Shown here: positions 24,501-39,500 of the stretch, piece after piece | How positions within the stretch are numbered: the first letter of the stretch is position 1 | How the letters are laid out: each line of letters starts with the position of its first letter | Origin: Pelolinea submarina | Lineage (GTDB): Bacteria > Chloroflexota > Anaerolineae > Anaerolineales > Anaerolineaceae | DNA length: 64,000 nt | Direction of reading: 5' to 3' | Assembly (NCBI RefSeq): GCF_003966975.1 | Contig: NZ_AP018437.1 | Span: 930,001 to 994,000, forward strand | The notes under the pieces: model-generated | Told to the model about the DNA's origin: nothing | What the model saw: the letters and a program-made list of their open reading frames with translations, nothing else | The model's database searches: none | Position numbers and translations under genes: made by a program

Positions 24501-27500
24501 ACTTCACGGTCGCCGACCCGGCCGCCAAGTTCCCCGGCGCAGTCTGGACCGAAGACCAGCTGCTATACAGCGTGGCCAGCTCCCTGCTGCGGCGTACGAC
24601 CGAAACCACACCGGTGGATGAGGAAGCCAACATCATCGGCGCGAACATCACACTGGTGGTGTCGGGCAGCATCGGCGTGGTGGAAGAAGCACTGTCAATC
24701 GACCTGCCGGTGGCGGATGGATTGACCAATGACCAAAAGGTGATCCTGGCCAGCGCGGAATCGCAGGACATCCAGTTCTACGACGCGGCCGGCGACCTGA
24801 TCGTGGACATCACCGATACCTCCAAGACCGCTGTCAAGATGACGGTCGACCTGCGCGAGGACGTGGATATCGAAGCTACCGGCACCATCTCCATTCAGGC
24901 CGGCGTGAACGCATTCATCGGCTCGGATGACCACGACATCAAGCTCGATCAGGTGGTTGCAGGCGGCGAAGTTTCCATCAAGACCGACAAGGCCATCTAC
25001 AATGCGGCTGGCGCGGGCGAGATCAACATCATCAGCGGCAACCTGGTGCTGGAAGCCTCCTCCGGTTCGATCGGCACCGGCGCGGTCAGCGTGACCGGCG
25101 CGGACGGCGGCCCCTGGACCATTACTTTCAACAACTACGGCGACTTCGAAACCTTCCAAAGCCTGTACGTAGATTCGCTGGTGGACAGCCTGCTGGTCAG
25201 CGTGGTCAACAACGGCACAGCCTCCAGCTACGAGGTACAGCTCATCAGCACCGACGGCTCCGGCTTGGGCTTCCGCCTGGAATACAACGGCGATTACAGC
25301 GAGCTCCTGCCGGCCGACGCCAGCGCGGAAGAAGTGGAAGAGGCGCTGAACGCGCTCTACACCATCGGATGCGGCACACCGCTACTGATCAACTTGTATG
25401 ACGGCGCGACCCTGAAAGCCTCAGCCCGCGACGGCATTTACATTCACGAAACCAGCGGCGATATCAACGTACTGAATATCTATTCGGAAAGCCACCTGCA
25501 CCTGGTGGCCGAGGACGGCTCCATCCTGGACGGCGTGGGCAGCGATTTCGCCAACATTGCCGCGTTGGGGATCAACCTGGAAGCCTCTGGCGATATCGGC
25601 AGTTTGGATAACTTCCTGGACCTCGACCTGACCGGCACCAGCGTCTTAAACGCGCTGGCGCAGGGCGATATCTTCCTGAGAGAGACGGCCGGTTCGCTGT
25701 ACGTAAACAAGGTCGTCTCTGCCAACGGCGACGTGTACCTGAAGTCGGTCAACGCGATATATGATGGACAGTTCGACGGCTACGACCTGAGCAGCTTCCC
25801 GGCGGCGGATATTTTGGGCAACAGCATTTATCTGGAATCCCTGTACCTGTCCATCGGCGTTTCGGGCAACGATATTGATATCGATTCGGCCCGCGACCGC
25901 GATGCAGACCCCGGAGCTGCTTCCGACAGCGCCTTTACCTCCAGCTCGTACACCAACACGCATGTCATTGAGACGGTTGGGAACCTGTACCTATACACGG
26001 TCAGCACAGTGGACGGTATTGCCTACCTGATGAGCCCGGCCAGCATCCTGAACGCCAATCCGGACGGCGAGAACATCATCTCCGGCAAGACCCAGCTCTA
26101 CGCGGGCGGCGGCATCGGCGAAGAAGACAACCCAATCATCTCGAACGTCGGTTACCTGGAAGGGTTCTCCGGCGGCGCGCAGGGCATCTACCTGGTGAAC
26201 CACGGCAAGATGGAAACCGGCAGCGTCAGCGAGATGGACGGCGTTTCATCCAACGGGCCGATCTACATCACCACCACCAGCCCGCTGGTGATCAACGAAA
26301 GCATCACCTCGCCGCTGGAGATCGTACTGACCGCGGCCGATTCGGCCGATGATGTGCAGGCGCTGCTGAATAGCATCAATGCCATCGCGGCGCTGGGCGG
26401 CGTGACGGTCATGGGCCCGGACGGCGGCCCGTGGACGATCACCTTCAACAACGCCGGCGACGTGGACGAACTGATCAGCGCCATCGGCGCGGGCTTTGAC
26501 GGCGAGATCATCATCAGCACTATCATCAACGGCGCCGAAGGCACGCAGGAAGTCCAGCAGGTCGCGCAGAGCGGTACAAGCGGCACGCTGCAGTTAGGCT
26601 ACAGCGGCGAATACAGCGCGGACATCGCTTTTGATGCCTCCGCTTCCGATTACCTGCAGATCAATCCCGGCATCGTGGTGCATTCCGACACCAGCGTGAC
26701 GCTGAGAGGCGGCGACGCGGTGCTGCTGCCGGAGGGCAGCGTGATCGAAGCCGGTCAGTACCTGATCATCATGGTCGACCAGGATGTGGATACTACTACC
26801 TTTACCACGCATACCATTTATGACCAGGTGGTTAATCAATACGACCAGGCCAGCGTGGATCCCGAAGGCGGGCGCATTGAATTCTTCGGCACCATCAACA
26901 GCGATGCGGCCCTGTACAGCGACCTGATGGACGGCATCATCATCCTGGGCGGCTACGACGCCGACAGCATCACCATCAGCCCCGAAGTCTCGCTGGTCAG
27001 GACGACTGTCCTTTCCGGTGAAGGCGAAGATATCATCAAATTGAGCGACATCCTGCCGATCAGCTCCAGCCACGATGACAGCACCGATACCATCGATCTG
27101 GACGGGCAGGGCGGCACGGACGGCTATATCGTCAACCTGAGCGGCACCAGCAACTACCGCATCAACGTGAGTGACAGCGGCGCGGCCAACGACGGCGTGG
27201 ACTGGCTGGAGATCAACGGCACGGCCAACGACGACACCTTCCTGCTGCGCAAGAATTACGTGGTGCTGATCAATTACGGCGTGGATAACGACGGTGACGG
27301 CTACGACGACGTGGAACGCGTCAATTACGACGATTCCATCAACGGCCGCCTGCGCGTGAACGCTTTTGATGGAAACGACAGCTTTACGGTGGACGATAAC
27401 TCCTCGATCACCACGCTGGACGGCGGGCAGGGCGATGACTTCTTCCAATTCGGACAGATCTTCGACTCCCCGCGCGACGACAGCGCCAATTTGGGAGTGG

Positions 27501-30500
27501 AAGACTGGTTCGAAACCGTCGAGACCACCCAGGGCTACCTGAGCAATGGCGTCAGCTTCGCGTTGACCGCTTACGGCGGCGACGGCAACGATATGTTCCA
27601 GGTCTATCACAACCTGGCGGTGCTGCGCTTGGAAGGCGGCGACCACGACGATACCTTCATCGTGCGCGCTTTCGTGATCCTCAACGAGCTTACCAAGCAG
27701 GCCATGACACAGATCAACTCCGGCTCCGGCAAGGACGTCATCCAATACACCATCAACGCCCCCGTCAGCATCGACGGCGGCGACGGCTTCGACACGGTGG
27801 TGATCATCGGCACCGAATTCCCGGACAGCTTCGTGATCGCCAGCGACGGCGTGTGGGGTGCGGGCTTGAGCGTCAGCTACGCCCACATCGAACGCCTGGA
27901 GATCGACGGCATGGAAGGCGACGACCACTTCTTCATCGTCAGTTCCAGCGACGAATACGTGACCGTCATTTCGGGCAACCTGGGCAGCGACACATTCGAC
28001 CTGGCCGGGGACGTGACCGAGACCATCGTCTCGCTGGATCCTTCCGGCTTGAGCGGCACCATCCAGCACATAGTGACCTCGGATGACCCGAATTACGACG
28101 GCATCGCGGTACCGGACGTAGGCATCACCTCCGGCACATCGGACAGCACCTCGGTGGTATTGACGGAATCCAATTCCGTCAGCCTGGTGACTGAAGGCTG
28201 GGGCGATTACGACGTTTACACGCTGCGCCTGATCGCGGAACCTACCGCGGACGTATACCTGACCATCTCCGTACCGTTCGCCAGCACCGACGAAGACGGC
28301 ATCGCCAACCTGCAAATCTCCACCGACGGCGGCACCACCTGGACCTGGGCGCAGGTGCTGACCTTTACCACCAGCAACTGGGACGTCGACCAGACTGTCC
28401 TGATCCGCTCGGTGGACGACAGCCTGGAAGAAGGCGAACGCAGCGTGGAGATCAGCCATTCGATCATCTCCGCGGACGAAAATTACAACCACGCGCTGAT
28501 CCAAAACGTCAGCGTGGATATTCGCGACAACGACAATTACGATCTGTTGGTGGATGAATCCGACCTGTTCACCCGGGTGGTTGAGGGCGGCGACGGCGAC
28601 AGCTACTACGTGCACCTGACGCGCGCGCCCACGGCCGACGTACTGGTGACCATCGCGTTGGACAGCGGCGATGAAGGCCAACTGGACATCGCGCCCATCA
28701 CCCTGACCTTCACGGTCGATAACTGGAGCGTTGCCCAGGAAGTCAGCCTGAACGCTATTGCCGACAGCGTGGCGGAAGGCACCCACCAGGTGACCCTGCT
28801 GCAAAGCCTGTCCAGCACGGATGCCAATTTCGACGGCGTGGTGAACGAGCAGGATGTGGTCATCTACGAACAGGCCAGCGTCATCGTCACCGAAACCAAC
28901 GGCTCAACCTACGTGGTGGCGGGCGGCGCCAACGGCACCAACACGGATACCTATTACATCCGTCTGGCCTCGCAGCCAATCGCGGACGTGACCATCACCA
29001 TTATCACCGGTGAATTGACCACGGTGGAAAACGACACGTTCATCTTCACACCCGATAACTGGAACATCGACCAGGCTGTGGTGGTCATCGCGGTGGACGA
29101 CCCGCAGGTGGACAACACCATTATGACCTTCACCAGCTCGTCACACCGCCTGAACCAGGACACCACCACCTGCGACGATCCTTCCGGTTACTGCAGCGGC
29201 ATCGAAGGCCCGATCATCATCACCGGCTACTTACTGGATGAATCGGCGCGCGATATCGAACCGGCAGTGACTTTGCCGACCGAGACCAACGCTTTCATCC
29301 CGGACGGTGCGGTCGCTTCCACTTCAGGCAACACGCTGGTATTCACCAATCCGTCCATCGACATGGGACTGCTGGAAGACTTGAACACCGAAGAGTACCT
29401 GTCCTCCGGTATCCTGTTCGTCAGCATCCTGGATGAATTTGGCAGCGTCACCCAACTGCGGCGCATTTCCGCCTTTGAAGAAGGCGGCACGGCGGGCGAG
29501 TACATCCTGACGTTGGAAGACGGCGAATGGGAAGTCACACCTGAGAACGGCGAGCTGCTGACCATCTTCTTTGCCAGCCCGACCCTGTTCGAAAGCGAAG
29601 ACGACCAGACCGACACCATCAACGTCTACAACGACAAGAGCCCCTCGGACGACAGCGGCACCTTGACCGACACCAGCCTGACCGGTTTGGGCATGGGCGG
29701 CGACGTGATCATCAACGGTTTCACGTATCAGGGCGGCATCACCTACAGCGACATCGAAGTGCTCAACATCTACCTGGGCACCGGCAGCGACACGCTGACC
29801 GTCGAAGACACCGCCGACGAGACTTATACCTTCATCAGCGGCAATGAAGGCAACGACATCTTCATCTTCGACACGCACAACCAGGCGCAGGTTGTGGTGC
29901 GCGCCGGTTTGGGCGATGACACCTTCCGCTTCACCGACGCTACGATCCTGGGCGACCAGGCCACCATCATCGATGGGCAGTGGGTTGACATCGCCACCTT
30001 GCTGGACGGCCAGGGCGGCAGTGACACTATTGATTTCGCGCTGTTCACGGTTGCCATCAGCGTCAACCTGGCGGACGGTTTCGCCAGCAACATCGCCGGC
30101 GGCTTGGATGATCACCTAATGAACATCGAGAACATCCTGGGCGGCGCGGGCAATGATGAACTGACAGGCGACAGCGCCGACAACATCATCGCGGGCAATG
30201 GCGGCGACGACACCCTGCACGGCGGCCTGGGCAAAGATACCTACGTTTATAACGATGGATGGGGCAGCGACCAGATCTTTGAAGACGACGATGCCGGTGA
30301 GGATACCATTACCTTCAACGGCAATGATATCGTTGCCATGGACGCGGTCCTGACAGCCATCCAATTCCACCTGTACGACGACGGGTTGTTTATCACCGAT
30401 GGCGCCAACGAGATCACAACCGCGGGCACGGCCATCGAAAACCTGACCGGCGGCCTGGGCGACGACAGCTTCCTGTTCTACGGCAGCGGTGCGGTGGACG

Positions 30501-33500
30501 GTGTGGTAGACGGCGCCGCGGGAACGGATACGCTGGACTTCAGCGACCGCGCGACGATCGGCCACGTCTATCTGACCGCCTACGGCGATATCGACGGCTT
30601 CAACGGATACGAGTACCCGTACAACCAGGACTTCGCCAACATCAACCAGGCCATCGGCAGCGCGCTGGCGGGCGACGAGATCACCAGCATGGACGAGGCC
30701 AGTACCTTCGGCATCTACAGTGAGAGCGGCACCAGCCAGGTGACCACCGGCACGGTGACGTTGCTGTTCAACGGCTTTGAGTACGTCAGCGGCGGTGGAG
30801 CGGATGACCGCTTTGAGTTCGTGGAACAGAACGATGAAATCATCGAATATCGCGGCGGCGCTGGCGACGACATCTTCGTGATGAGCGGCGACGTGGTGGT
30901 GGGCGGCAAGATTAACGGCCAGGGCGGCAACGATACGCTGGATTACTCGGCCTATGGTTCCGCCGTGAGCGTCGACCTGGAAGCCGGCACGGCTACCAAC
31001 ATCCTGGGCAAGCTGGCCAGCATTGAAACCGTGCTGGGTTCGGCTTACGACGATATCCTGATCGGTGATAACTGGGACAACTATTTATACGGCAACGGCG
31101 GAGACGACCTGCTGATCGGCGGGGCGGGCGACGATTTGCTGGACGGCGGCGCTGGCAATGATATCTTCCGCTTCCTGGAAGATTGGGGCAACGATATCCT
31201 CAACGACCTATCCGGCCTGCTGGACGAAGTGGACTTCTCGCAGATCACCTTCTCGCTGACCTTCACATTGGCCTTCTCCGGCCTGGTGGTCAACGGCAAC
31301 GGCAACCTGCTGACAACATTGGAAAACAATATCGAAGTGCTGAAAGGCGGCCTGGCTGACGACCGTTTCGTCTTCAGTGAAGACGGCGTAAACCTGGCAG
31401 GCGGAGACGGCACGATCGACGGAGGCGGTGGGACGAATACGCTGGATTACCAGATATTCAGCTCTGCCAACCCGGTGACGGTCAACCTGACCACAGGGGC
31501 AGCCACGGGTATATCCGGCGTTTCCAATATTCAAATCCTGTTGGGTGGCGCGGGCAACGACTCGCTGACCGGCGACGAGCATGCCAACACCCTGCGCGGC
31601 GGTTTGGGCGACGACCTGCTGGATGGGCGCGGCGGCGTTGACCTGCTGGATGAAAGCAATGCCAGCGTAGACTTGACCATCGACCTGAGCAACACGGGCG
31701 TCCAGGACACCGGTTTAGGCAGCGACCAGATCCTCAACATCGAGAACGTCAACACCGGCAGCGGCAACGACGACCTTACCGGAAATGGATCCGACAATGT
31801 TCTGTCCGGCGGCAGCGGCGCGGATACGTACCACTTCGCGGATAATTGGGGCGTCGACCAGATCATCGAAACCGAAGCGGACGCCAACCGCATCGATTTC
31901 AGCCTTGTGACAGCCGACCTGGAGATCAGCCTGGCTGATACGGGCAGCGTTGTCAGCGGACTGAACACGTTCAGCTTTACCACCAGCCTGTTCACGGAAT
32001 TCACGGCCGGCAGCGGCGATGACAAATTCACGCTGGACGGCAGCCTCGCGATCGACCTGAACGGCGGCGCGGGCGCGGATGAGTTCAGCTTCAATGACGG
32101 CGCGACCCTGAGCGGCAGCATCGACGGCGGCGCGGGCAGCGACAGCCTGAACCTGAACGCATACAGTGATGGCCTGAGCTTCAGCCTGACGGATGCCGGC
32201 AGCATCGACGGCTACCAGGGCGACATCACCTCGGCACTGGCAACCATCCTGAGCGGCTTTGACAACATCGACGCATTGGTGGGCGGCGCTACGGCAGACG
32301 ATGAACTGAACGGTCTGGACGCGGACGCGGACTGGATCCTGGGCGAAAGCGGTTACCAGTACCAGAGCACACATGGTACGGTTCTGCATGCTTTGGACTT
32401 CAGCGGCATTGAGCAGTTGAACGGCGGCAGCGGCGCGGATACCTTCTACTTCCAGGACAGCGCGGTCTTCAGCGGCGATCTGGACGGCGGTGCGGGAACG
32501 GATACGCTGGATTACAGCGCATACGCGGACGCAATCGTGATCGACATAGCGGATAATTCGACTTCCAGCATCAGCGGTGTATACGAAAACATCGAAGCCA
32601 TCATCGGCAGCAGCCAGACGGATGAAGTCAACGGGTTGGATGGGGACGACACCTTCAGTGTGACCGCAGTCAAGACCGTTTCCGTGAACGGCAGCCTGAT
32701 CCTTTCGGCCATCGACCTGGTGAACGGCCTATTGGGCAGCGACACGCTCGATTTCAGCGCTTTCGCGGACGCGCTCGACCTGACCCTGACGGAGGAAACC
32801 GCACAAGGCTTTGGCGGGAATGAGATGAGTTCCGGCATTGCCTTCAGCGGCATGGAAATCCTCACCGGCAGTGGCAACCCGGACAGTATCAAAGGGCTGG
32901 ACGCGGACGCGACCTGGCAGATGACCGGCAGCGCGGCCGGAACCTACAGCATTGGCGGCGGCAGCCTGGCCTTCTCCGGCATGGAGATCCTGACCGGCAG
33001 CGCCTGCCAGGATATTTTGGATTATTCGCTCTACACGAGCGGCGTCACCTTCAGCCTGAGCGCACTGGACGCTTACGGCAGTTTCAGCGGCAGCGCCAGC
33101 GGGCTGAGCGGCTTCTCCGGCATGGACCTGCTGATCGGCAGCACATTGGCTGACAGCCTGACCGGCAGGGACGCCGACGCGACCTGGTCCTTCACGGACA
33201 CAGGCAACAGCTACCAATCCGGCGACAACGCCATCGCTTTCCGGGATATCGAAACGCTCAGCGGCGGTAATGAAAAAGATACCTTCAAGTTCACGGGCAG
33301 CGCCGGCTTCGCGGGCAGCCTCAACGGCGGCGCGGGCGCGGATGCTCTGGATTACAGCGCTTACACGGCCGGCGCGATCGCGATCGACCTGAGCACCTCC
33401 ACCGCCACGGCCATCGGCGGCACTTTCGCCAGCATCGAGAGTTTCAGCGGTTCGGCCTTTGAAGACACGCTCACCGCGGGTTCGGGCAACGATGTGATTA

Positions 33501-36500
33501 TCGTCAACGCCGTGGACAGCGGCACGATCAACGCCATTTACAGCTTCACGGCCATCGAGAACGTATCCGGTGGGGCAGGCGATGACCAGTTCGTCTTCGG
33601 TGAAAACGGCCGCCTGAGCGGCACGACCGGCGCCGAGGGCGGCAGCGGCAAGGATATGTTGGATTATTCTGGTGTAACAACTGCCCGCAACATCCACCTG
33701 ACAGGCGTGGACGCGGACGGCTACGCCGGTTATGAACTGAACAATAATCAGAATTTCTCCGGCATGGATGTCCTGCTCGCCAGCACCAGTGGCAACGACC
33801 GCGTTTACGGCATCGCTGACAGCGCGGCCACCTGGACGCTGGACGGCGCGGACAGCACCTATCAATTGGATGGCGCCGCGCAACTGTTGGGCATCCTCGG
33901 CTTTGACCTGCTGTACGGCTCCAGTGGGGACGACACCTTCATCATCAGCGGCGCGGAAGTCGCGCGCATCTACGCGGGCGCGGGACACGACGACTTCGTC
34001 ATGCTGGACGGCGCCACACTGGACGGCACATTGGATGGCGGCGGCGGTACCAATACCCTGGATTACAGCGATTACAGTACTTCCGTAACTGTGGACTTGT
34101 CCACATACGAAGCCACCGGTATCACCTCCATCGTCGGTATCCAGAACGTGATCGGCGGTTCGGCCGATGACGTGTTGATCGGCGATAACGGCGACAACAT
34201 GCTCTCGGGCCGGGGCGGTAACGATGACCTGCGCGGCGGATTGGGCGACGACACCTACCAGTTCTTCGATGGATTCGGCAGCGACGTCATCACGGAAAGC
34301 GCGGATATCGAAGAAGATTGCATCGACTTGAGCAACCTGAGCGCTGACGCGCTGGTTGACCTGCCCAACGGGCTGGTCACGGTTGGCGCGAACACCATCA
34401 CCTTCAACAATACCCGGATCGAGGTCTTCATCGGCGGAGCGGGCGCCGACACCTTCGACTTCGGCACCAATTACAGCCTGCCCAACAACGGGCGCATCGA
34501 CGGTTTTGCCGGCAGCGACACGTTGGATTACGGCGATTACCTGAGCGGCATCACGGTTGACCTGAGCGCCGGAACCGCCACGGGCACGCACAGCATCAGC
34601 CATATCGAAAACGTCATCGGCACGCTCTACGCGGACGATCTGACCGGCAACGATCAGGACAACCGACTGGAAGGCGGCGCGGGTGACGATACCTATACCT
34701 TCAGCGGTGCGCTTTGGGGCAACAACCAGATCATCGACGACAGCGGCACGGATATCCTGGACCTGTCCGGGGTGAGCGTGGAGCTGGCCTTCGAAATTGG
34801 ATTGGTTGACCTGAGCATCAGTTCCACTGGCGGCAGCCTGAGCGCCTTAAACAATATCGAAACGTTGCTGGGCGGCTCGGCGGACGATAACTTCGCCTTC
34901 GCGGACGGCGCAGTGTTGGCCGGCGGCGGGCTGGGCACCTTCATCAACGGCGGCGGCGGCAGCAACACGCTGGATTACTCGGCTTATACGACCGCGGTTT
35001 ACATCAACCTGGGCGAACACATCGCCACCGGCTTGAACGATGAGCTGGCTGGCGGCTTCACCAACATCCAGAACGTAGCCGGCGGCAGCGGAGGCAACTA
35101 CATCTATGGTGACGACGGTGACAACGTGCTGATCAGCACCTCCGGCAACGATCACCTGTACGGCCTGGGCGGAGACGATACCTACATCTTCCGCGACGGC
35201 AGCGGCATCGACGTGGTTTATGAAGACATCGACGGCGGTTACGACACGCTGATCTTCGAGAGCAGCACACGCGGCGTAGTATTCACCTTCTATAGCGACC
35301 GCGTGGAAGTCGTGGGCGGCACGGACAGCGTGACCCATTACGGCGGCAACGTGGAAGCCTTTGTCGGCACCGATCTGGATGACCGCTTTGTGTTGGAAGC
35401 CGGCGTTTCACTGACCTACGCCAAACTGGATGGCGGGTTGGGCAGCGACCAGATCGACTTCAGCGCTTCTACCACCACCCGTAAGGTAACCCTGACCGAC
35501 CTGGGCAGCCTGGACGGCTTCCAGGGCACCGAAACCGGCTTGGGCGGCTTCGATAACGTGGATGAATTGATCGGCAGCGGCCTGAACGGCGACAGCCTGA
35601 CCGGCATGGACCAGGACGCAACCTGGTATCTGGGCGCGAGCGAATCTTACGAAAGCACCAACACGCTGGACTTCTCCGGCTTTGAATTGCTGACCGGCGG
35701 CAGCGCGGACGACCGCTTTGAGATCGAGGCCGGCGCAACCTTCGCCGGCACGCTCAACGGCGGTGCGGGACACGACAGCTTCGACCTGAGCGGATTGGCC
35801 GGCGACACCAGCACGGTGCTGAGCGGCAAGGGCGCGCTGGACGGTTTCAGCGGCACGAGCAGCGCCTTCGCGGGCAGCTTCACCAACATCGACGAAGTGC
35901 TCGCGGGCAGCGGCGCGGCCGACGGTTTGAGCGGATTGAATGAAAACGCCACCTGGCATTTGGGTTCTACCTACCAATATGAGAGCACGCACACGCTGGA
36001 CTTCAGCGGATTTGAGAGTCTGTTGGGCGGCAGCGCGGTGGACGTCTTCTCGATCGAAGGCACGGGCAGCTTCGCCGGTACAGTGAACGGCGGGGCGGGC
36101 AGCGACCGCATCAGCTACGCCAATTATGCGGGCAGTGCCGAAATTAATTTGGGCGCAGGCACCGCTACCGGCTTGGGCGGCTATAGCAGCATCGAAGGCG
36201 CGCTGGGCAGTGCCAACGACGATACATTGGTCGGTACCTCCGGCAATGACACCTTCAGCATCACATCCAGCGCCGCTGGTTCCGTGAACGGCAGCTTCAG
36301 CTTCAGCAGCTTCGAACTGCTGGCGGGTAGCAGCGGCTGGAACATTTTGGACTACAGCGCTTACGGCTCGGCGGTGACGGTGGATATTGAAACCGGCACG
36401 GCCACAGGCGTAACGCATTTCAGCGCTATCGATGAATTTGTGGGCAGCAGCTCCGCGGCAGATCAACTGCACGGATCCGCGGCAGGCAGCACCTTCACTA

Positions 36501-39500
36501 TTAGCGGCCTGAACAGCGGCGCGCTGGAGGGGCTGGCCTTCAGCAGTTTCGAGAACCTGTTCGGCAGCGATGGCAGCGACACTTTCGCGTTCGCGGATTC
36601 CGGCGCCATTGGTGGCCTCGTCAATGGCGGTTTGGGCGCTAACGGGCTGGATTACAGCGCATATACGGCCGGCGCGGTCAGCGTGAACTTGAATAACTCC
36701 ATGGCCACAGCCATCGGCGGAACCTTTGCGAATATCACCGTCTTTGCTGGCAGCGCGGCGGCGGATTCCCTGACCGCTACGGACGGCAATAACACCATCG
36801 TCGTAAGCGGCGCGGACAGCGGCACGGTGGACGGGCTTTACAGCTTCAGCTCCTTCGAAAACCTGCTGGCGGGCAGTGGCGATGACACCATCGCCTTTGT
36901 GGGCGACGGCAGCCTGAGCGGCAGCCTGGACGGCGGCAGCGGTACGGACACGCTGGACTTCAGTACTTACAACAGCGGCGTGACCGTGAACCTGAATAGC
37001 GGCACGGCCGATATGCTGGGCGGCACGTTGAGCGGCATCGAGAACCTGGTCGGTTCGGACTTTGCCGACGACCTGACCGGCAGCAGCGGCGCCAACCGCA
37101 TCGAAGGGCGGGCGGGTGACGACAGCTTGAGCGGCCTGGGCGGGGACGATAGCTATATCTTCCGCGACGGCAGCGGCGTGGACGTGGTGTTCGAAGACAT
37201 CGCGGGCGGAACCGATACACTGGTCTTCGAAAGCAGCACGCGTGGCGTGGAATTCACCTTCTACACGGATCGGGTGGAAGTCATCGGCGGTACGGATAAG
37301 GTAACGCACACCGGCGGCAATGTGGAAGTATTCCTGGGCACCGACCTGGATGACCACTTTGTGCTGCAAGCCGGCGCGGCCCTCACCAATGCCAAACTGG
37401 ACGGCGGTTTGGGCAACGACAGCCTGGATTACAGCGCCTACGGCAGCATCCGCCAGGTCGTCTTGACCGACCTGGGCAGCCTGGACGGCTTCCAGGGCAC
37501 GGAAGCGGCGGCGGGCAACTTCGACAATATCAATGAAATTATCGGCAGCGCCGTGAGCGGCGACAGCCTGACCGGCATGGACGCGGACGCGACCTGGCAC
37601 ATCGATGCAACCACCCAATATGAAAGCACCAACCTGCTGGACTTCAGCGGTTTCGAGCTGCTGGCCGGCAGCAGCGGACATGATACATTCGACCTGAGCA
37701 ACCTGTCCGGCGACACCAGCACGGTGCTGACCGGCAAGGGCGCAGTGGACGGTTTCAGCGGCACGAGCAGCGCCTTCGCGGGCAGCTTCACCAACATGGA
37801 TGAAGTGCTGGCGGGCAGCGGCGCGGCCGACAGCCTGACCGGCATCAACGAAGACGCCACCTGGCACCTGGGCAGCGCGTACCAGTACGAAAGCACCCAC
37901 ACGCTGGACTTCAGCGGCTTCGAACTGCTGGTGGGCGGCAGCGCGGACGACATCTTCGCGCTGGAAGGCACGGGCAGCTTCGCCGGCACGGTGAACGGCG
38001 GGGCAGGAAATGACCTGATCAGCTATGCGGCTTATGGCGGCAGCGCCGAAATTAATTTGGGCGCGGGCACGGCCACCGCTTTGGGCGGCTATATCAGCAT
38101 CGAAGGCGCGCTGGGCAGCATCTACGACGACACGCTGATTGGTACAGCCGGCAACGATACCTTCAACGTGACCGCGGATGGCAGCGGCATGGTCAACGGG
38201 GTCTTCTCCTTCACAGCTTTTGAGGTGCTGGATGGCGGTTTGGGCATGGACGTGCTGAGCCACGCGGGCTACGCCACGGCTGTCCTCCTCGATCTGGAAA
38301 ATAACACAGCCAGCGGTGTGGACGCTTTCAGCAGCTTTGAAGCTTTCGTGGGCAGCGGCAGCGCGGCGGACGAGATCCACGGCAAAGCTGCCGGCAGTAT
38401 CTTCACCATCAACGGCGCTGACAGCGGCACGGTCGATACGGCCCTCTTCAGCGCGTATGAAAGCCTGTTGGGTGGAATGGCGGACGATATCTTTGCTTTC
38501 GGCGGCAGCGGCAGTTTGCGCGGCTGGCTGAACGGCGGGCTGGGCACGGACACGCTCAACTACAGCCTGTACGGCAGTGCGGTTGTCACCGACCTGGCTA
38601 ACCTGAAGTCCACGGGCGTCACCGGCAAGGTGAGCGCTATCGAGAACGTGGTTGGCAGCGCCTATAACGACACCCTCGGCGGCGACAACAACGACAACGT
38701 CCTGCAGGGGCTGGGCGGAAACGATACGTTGAACGGCAAGGGCGGCAGCGATACTTATATCTTCGCGGACGGATTCGGCCTGGATACGGTCAGCGACAGC
38801 GGCACTAGCGGAATCGATCGGATCGACCTGAGCGGGTTGAGCGACGCGGTGACCCTGCGCATCTATAAGAGCGGTTTGAAGGTACTGTCGGGCGCCAACC
38901 AGATCACGTTCAATGCCACTATTGAAGAGATCCTGGCGACGACGCACGACGACCGCATCGAGCTGGAAAGCGGCGCGGCCTACAGCGGGCGCATCGACGG
39001 CAACGACGGCGTGGATTGGCTGGATTACTCGGCTTACACGGCCGGGGTAACCGTCGACCTGGCGACCTCCACCGTACCCGGCATTGGCACTATTGCTTCC
39101 ATCGAGGGCGTGCTGGGTTCTGTCTATGATGACTGGCTGTACGGCGATGATGGCGACAATATGCTGCAGGGCGGTTTGGGTAACGACTACCTGGCCGGGC
39201 GCGGCGGCGATGACACTTACCGCTTCGCGGATGGTTTTGGCAGCGACGTAATTGTTGAGTTGGACGGCGAAGGCGTCGACACGATGGACTTCTCGGCAGT
39301 CGACCAATCGCTAACCTTCACCTTCTACTCGACCCAGGTCACGGTAAGCTACGGTTTGAACATGGCCGTGCATGACGGCATCTTCATCGAGCACTTCATC
39401 GGTGGCAGCGCGGACGACCTGGTGGTGATCAAGGACGGCGCGGTGGTGGACGGCACGCTGGACGGCTCGGACGGCAAGTTGATCCTCGATCTGAGCGATT

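Larger units (their letters stand above)
8171..26950 (+). other. Non-RTX adhesin-like beta-solenoid region
   Basis: About 6,260 residues lack nonapeptide repeats. The recurrent theme is a 50-70-residue unit: GxGASVxVxxIxxxTxAYIxxGAxVxAxGxxxVxA, seen for example at 13375-13480 and 14200-14330. This Ala/Gly/Val-rich strand-turn periodicity resembles the long filamentous regions of leukotoxin-like and haemagglutinin-like giant adhesins. Inserted into it are the six GDAVVY modules, two tandem duplications, helical islands and an aromatic island described separately. Confidence 0.7.

Noticed and set aside
35408..39307. A 1,299-residue open frame on the minus strand inside the giant gene, with similar long antisense frames at 26594-28804 and 39311-40873
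   Set aside because: These arise from the codon bias and repetition of the giant gene (few antisense stops). Their products are low-complexity Ala/Val/Arg/His-rich with no domain, and no start signals are present.
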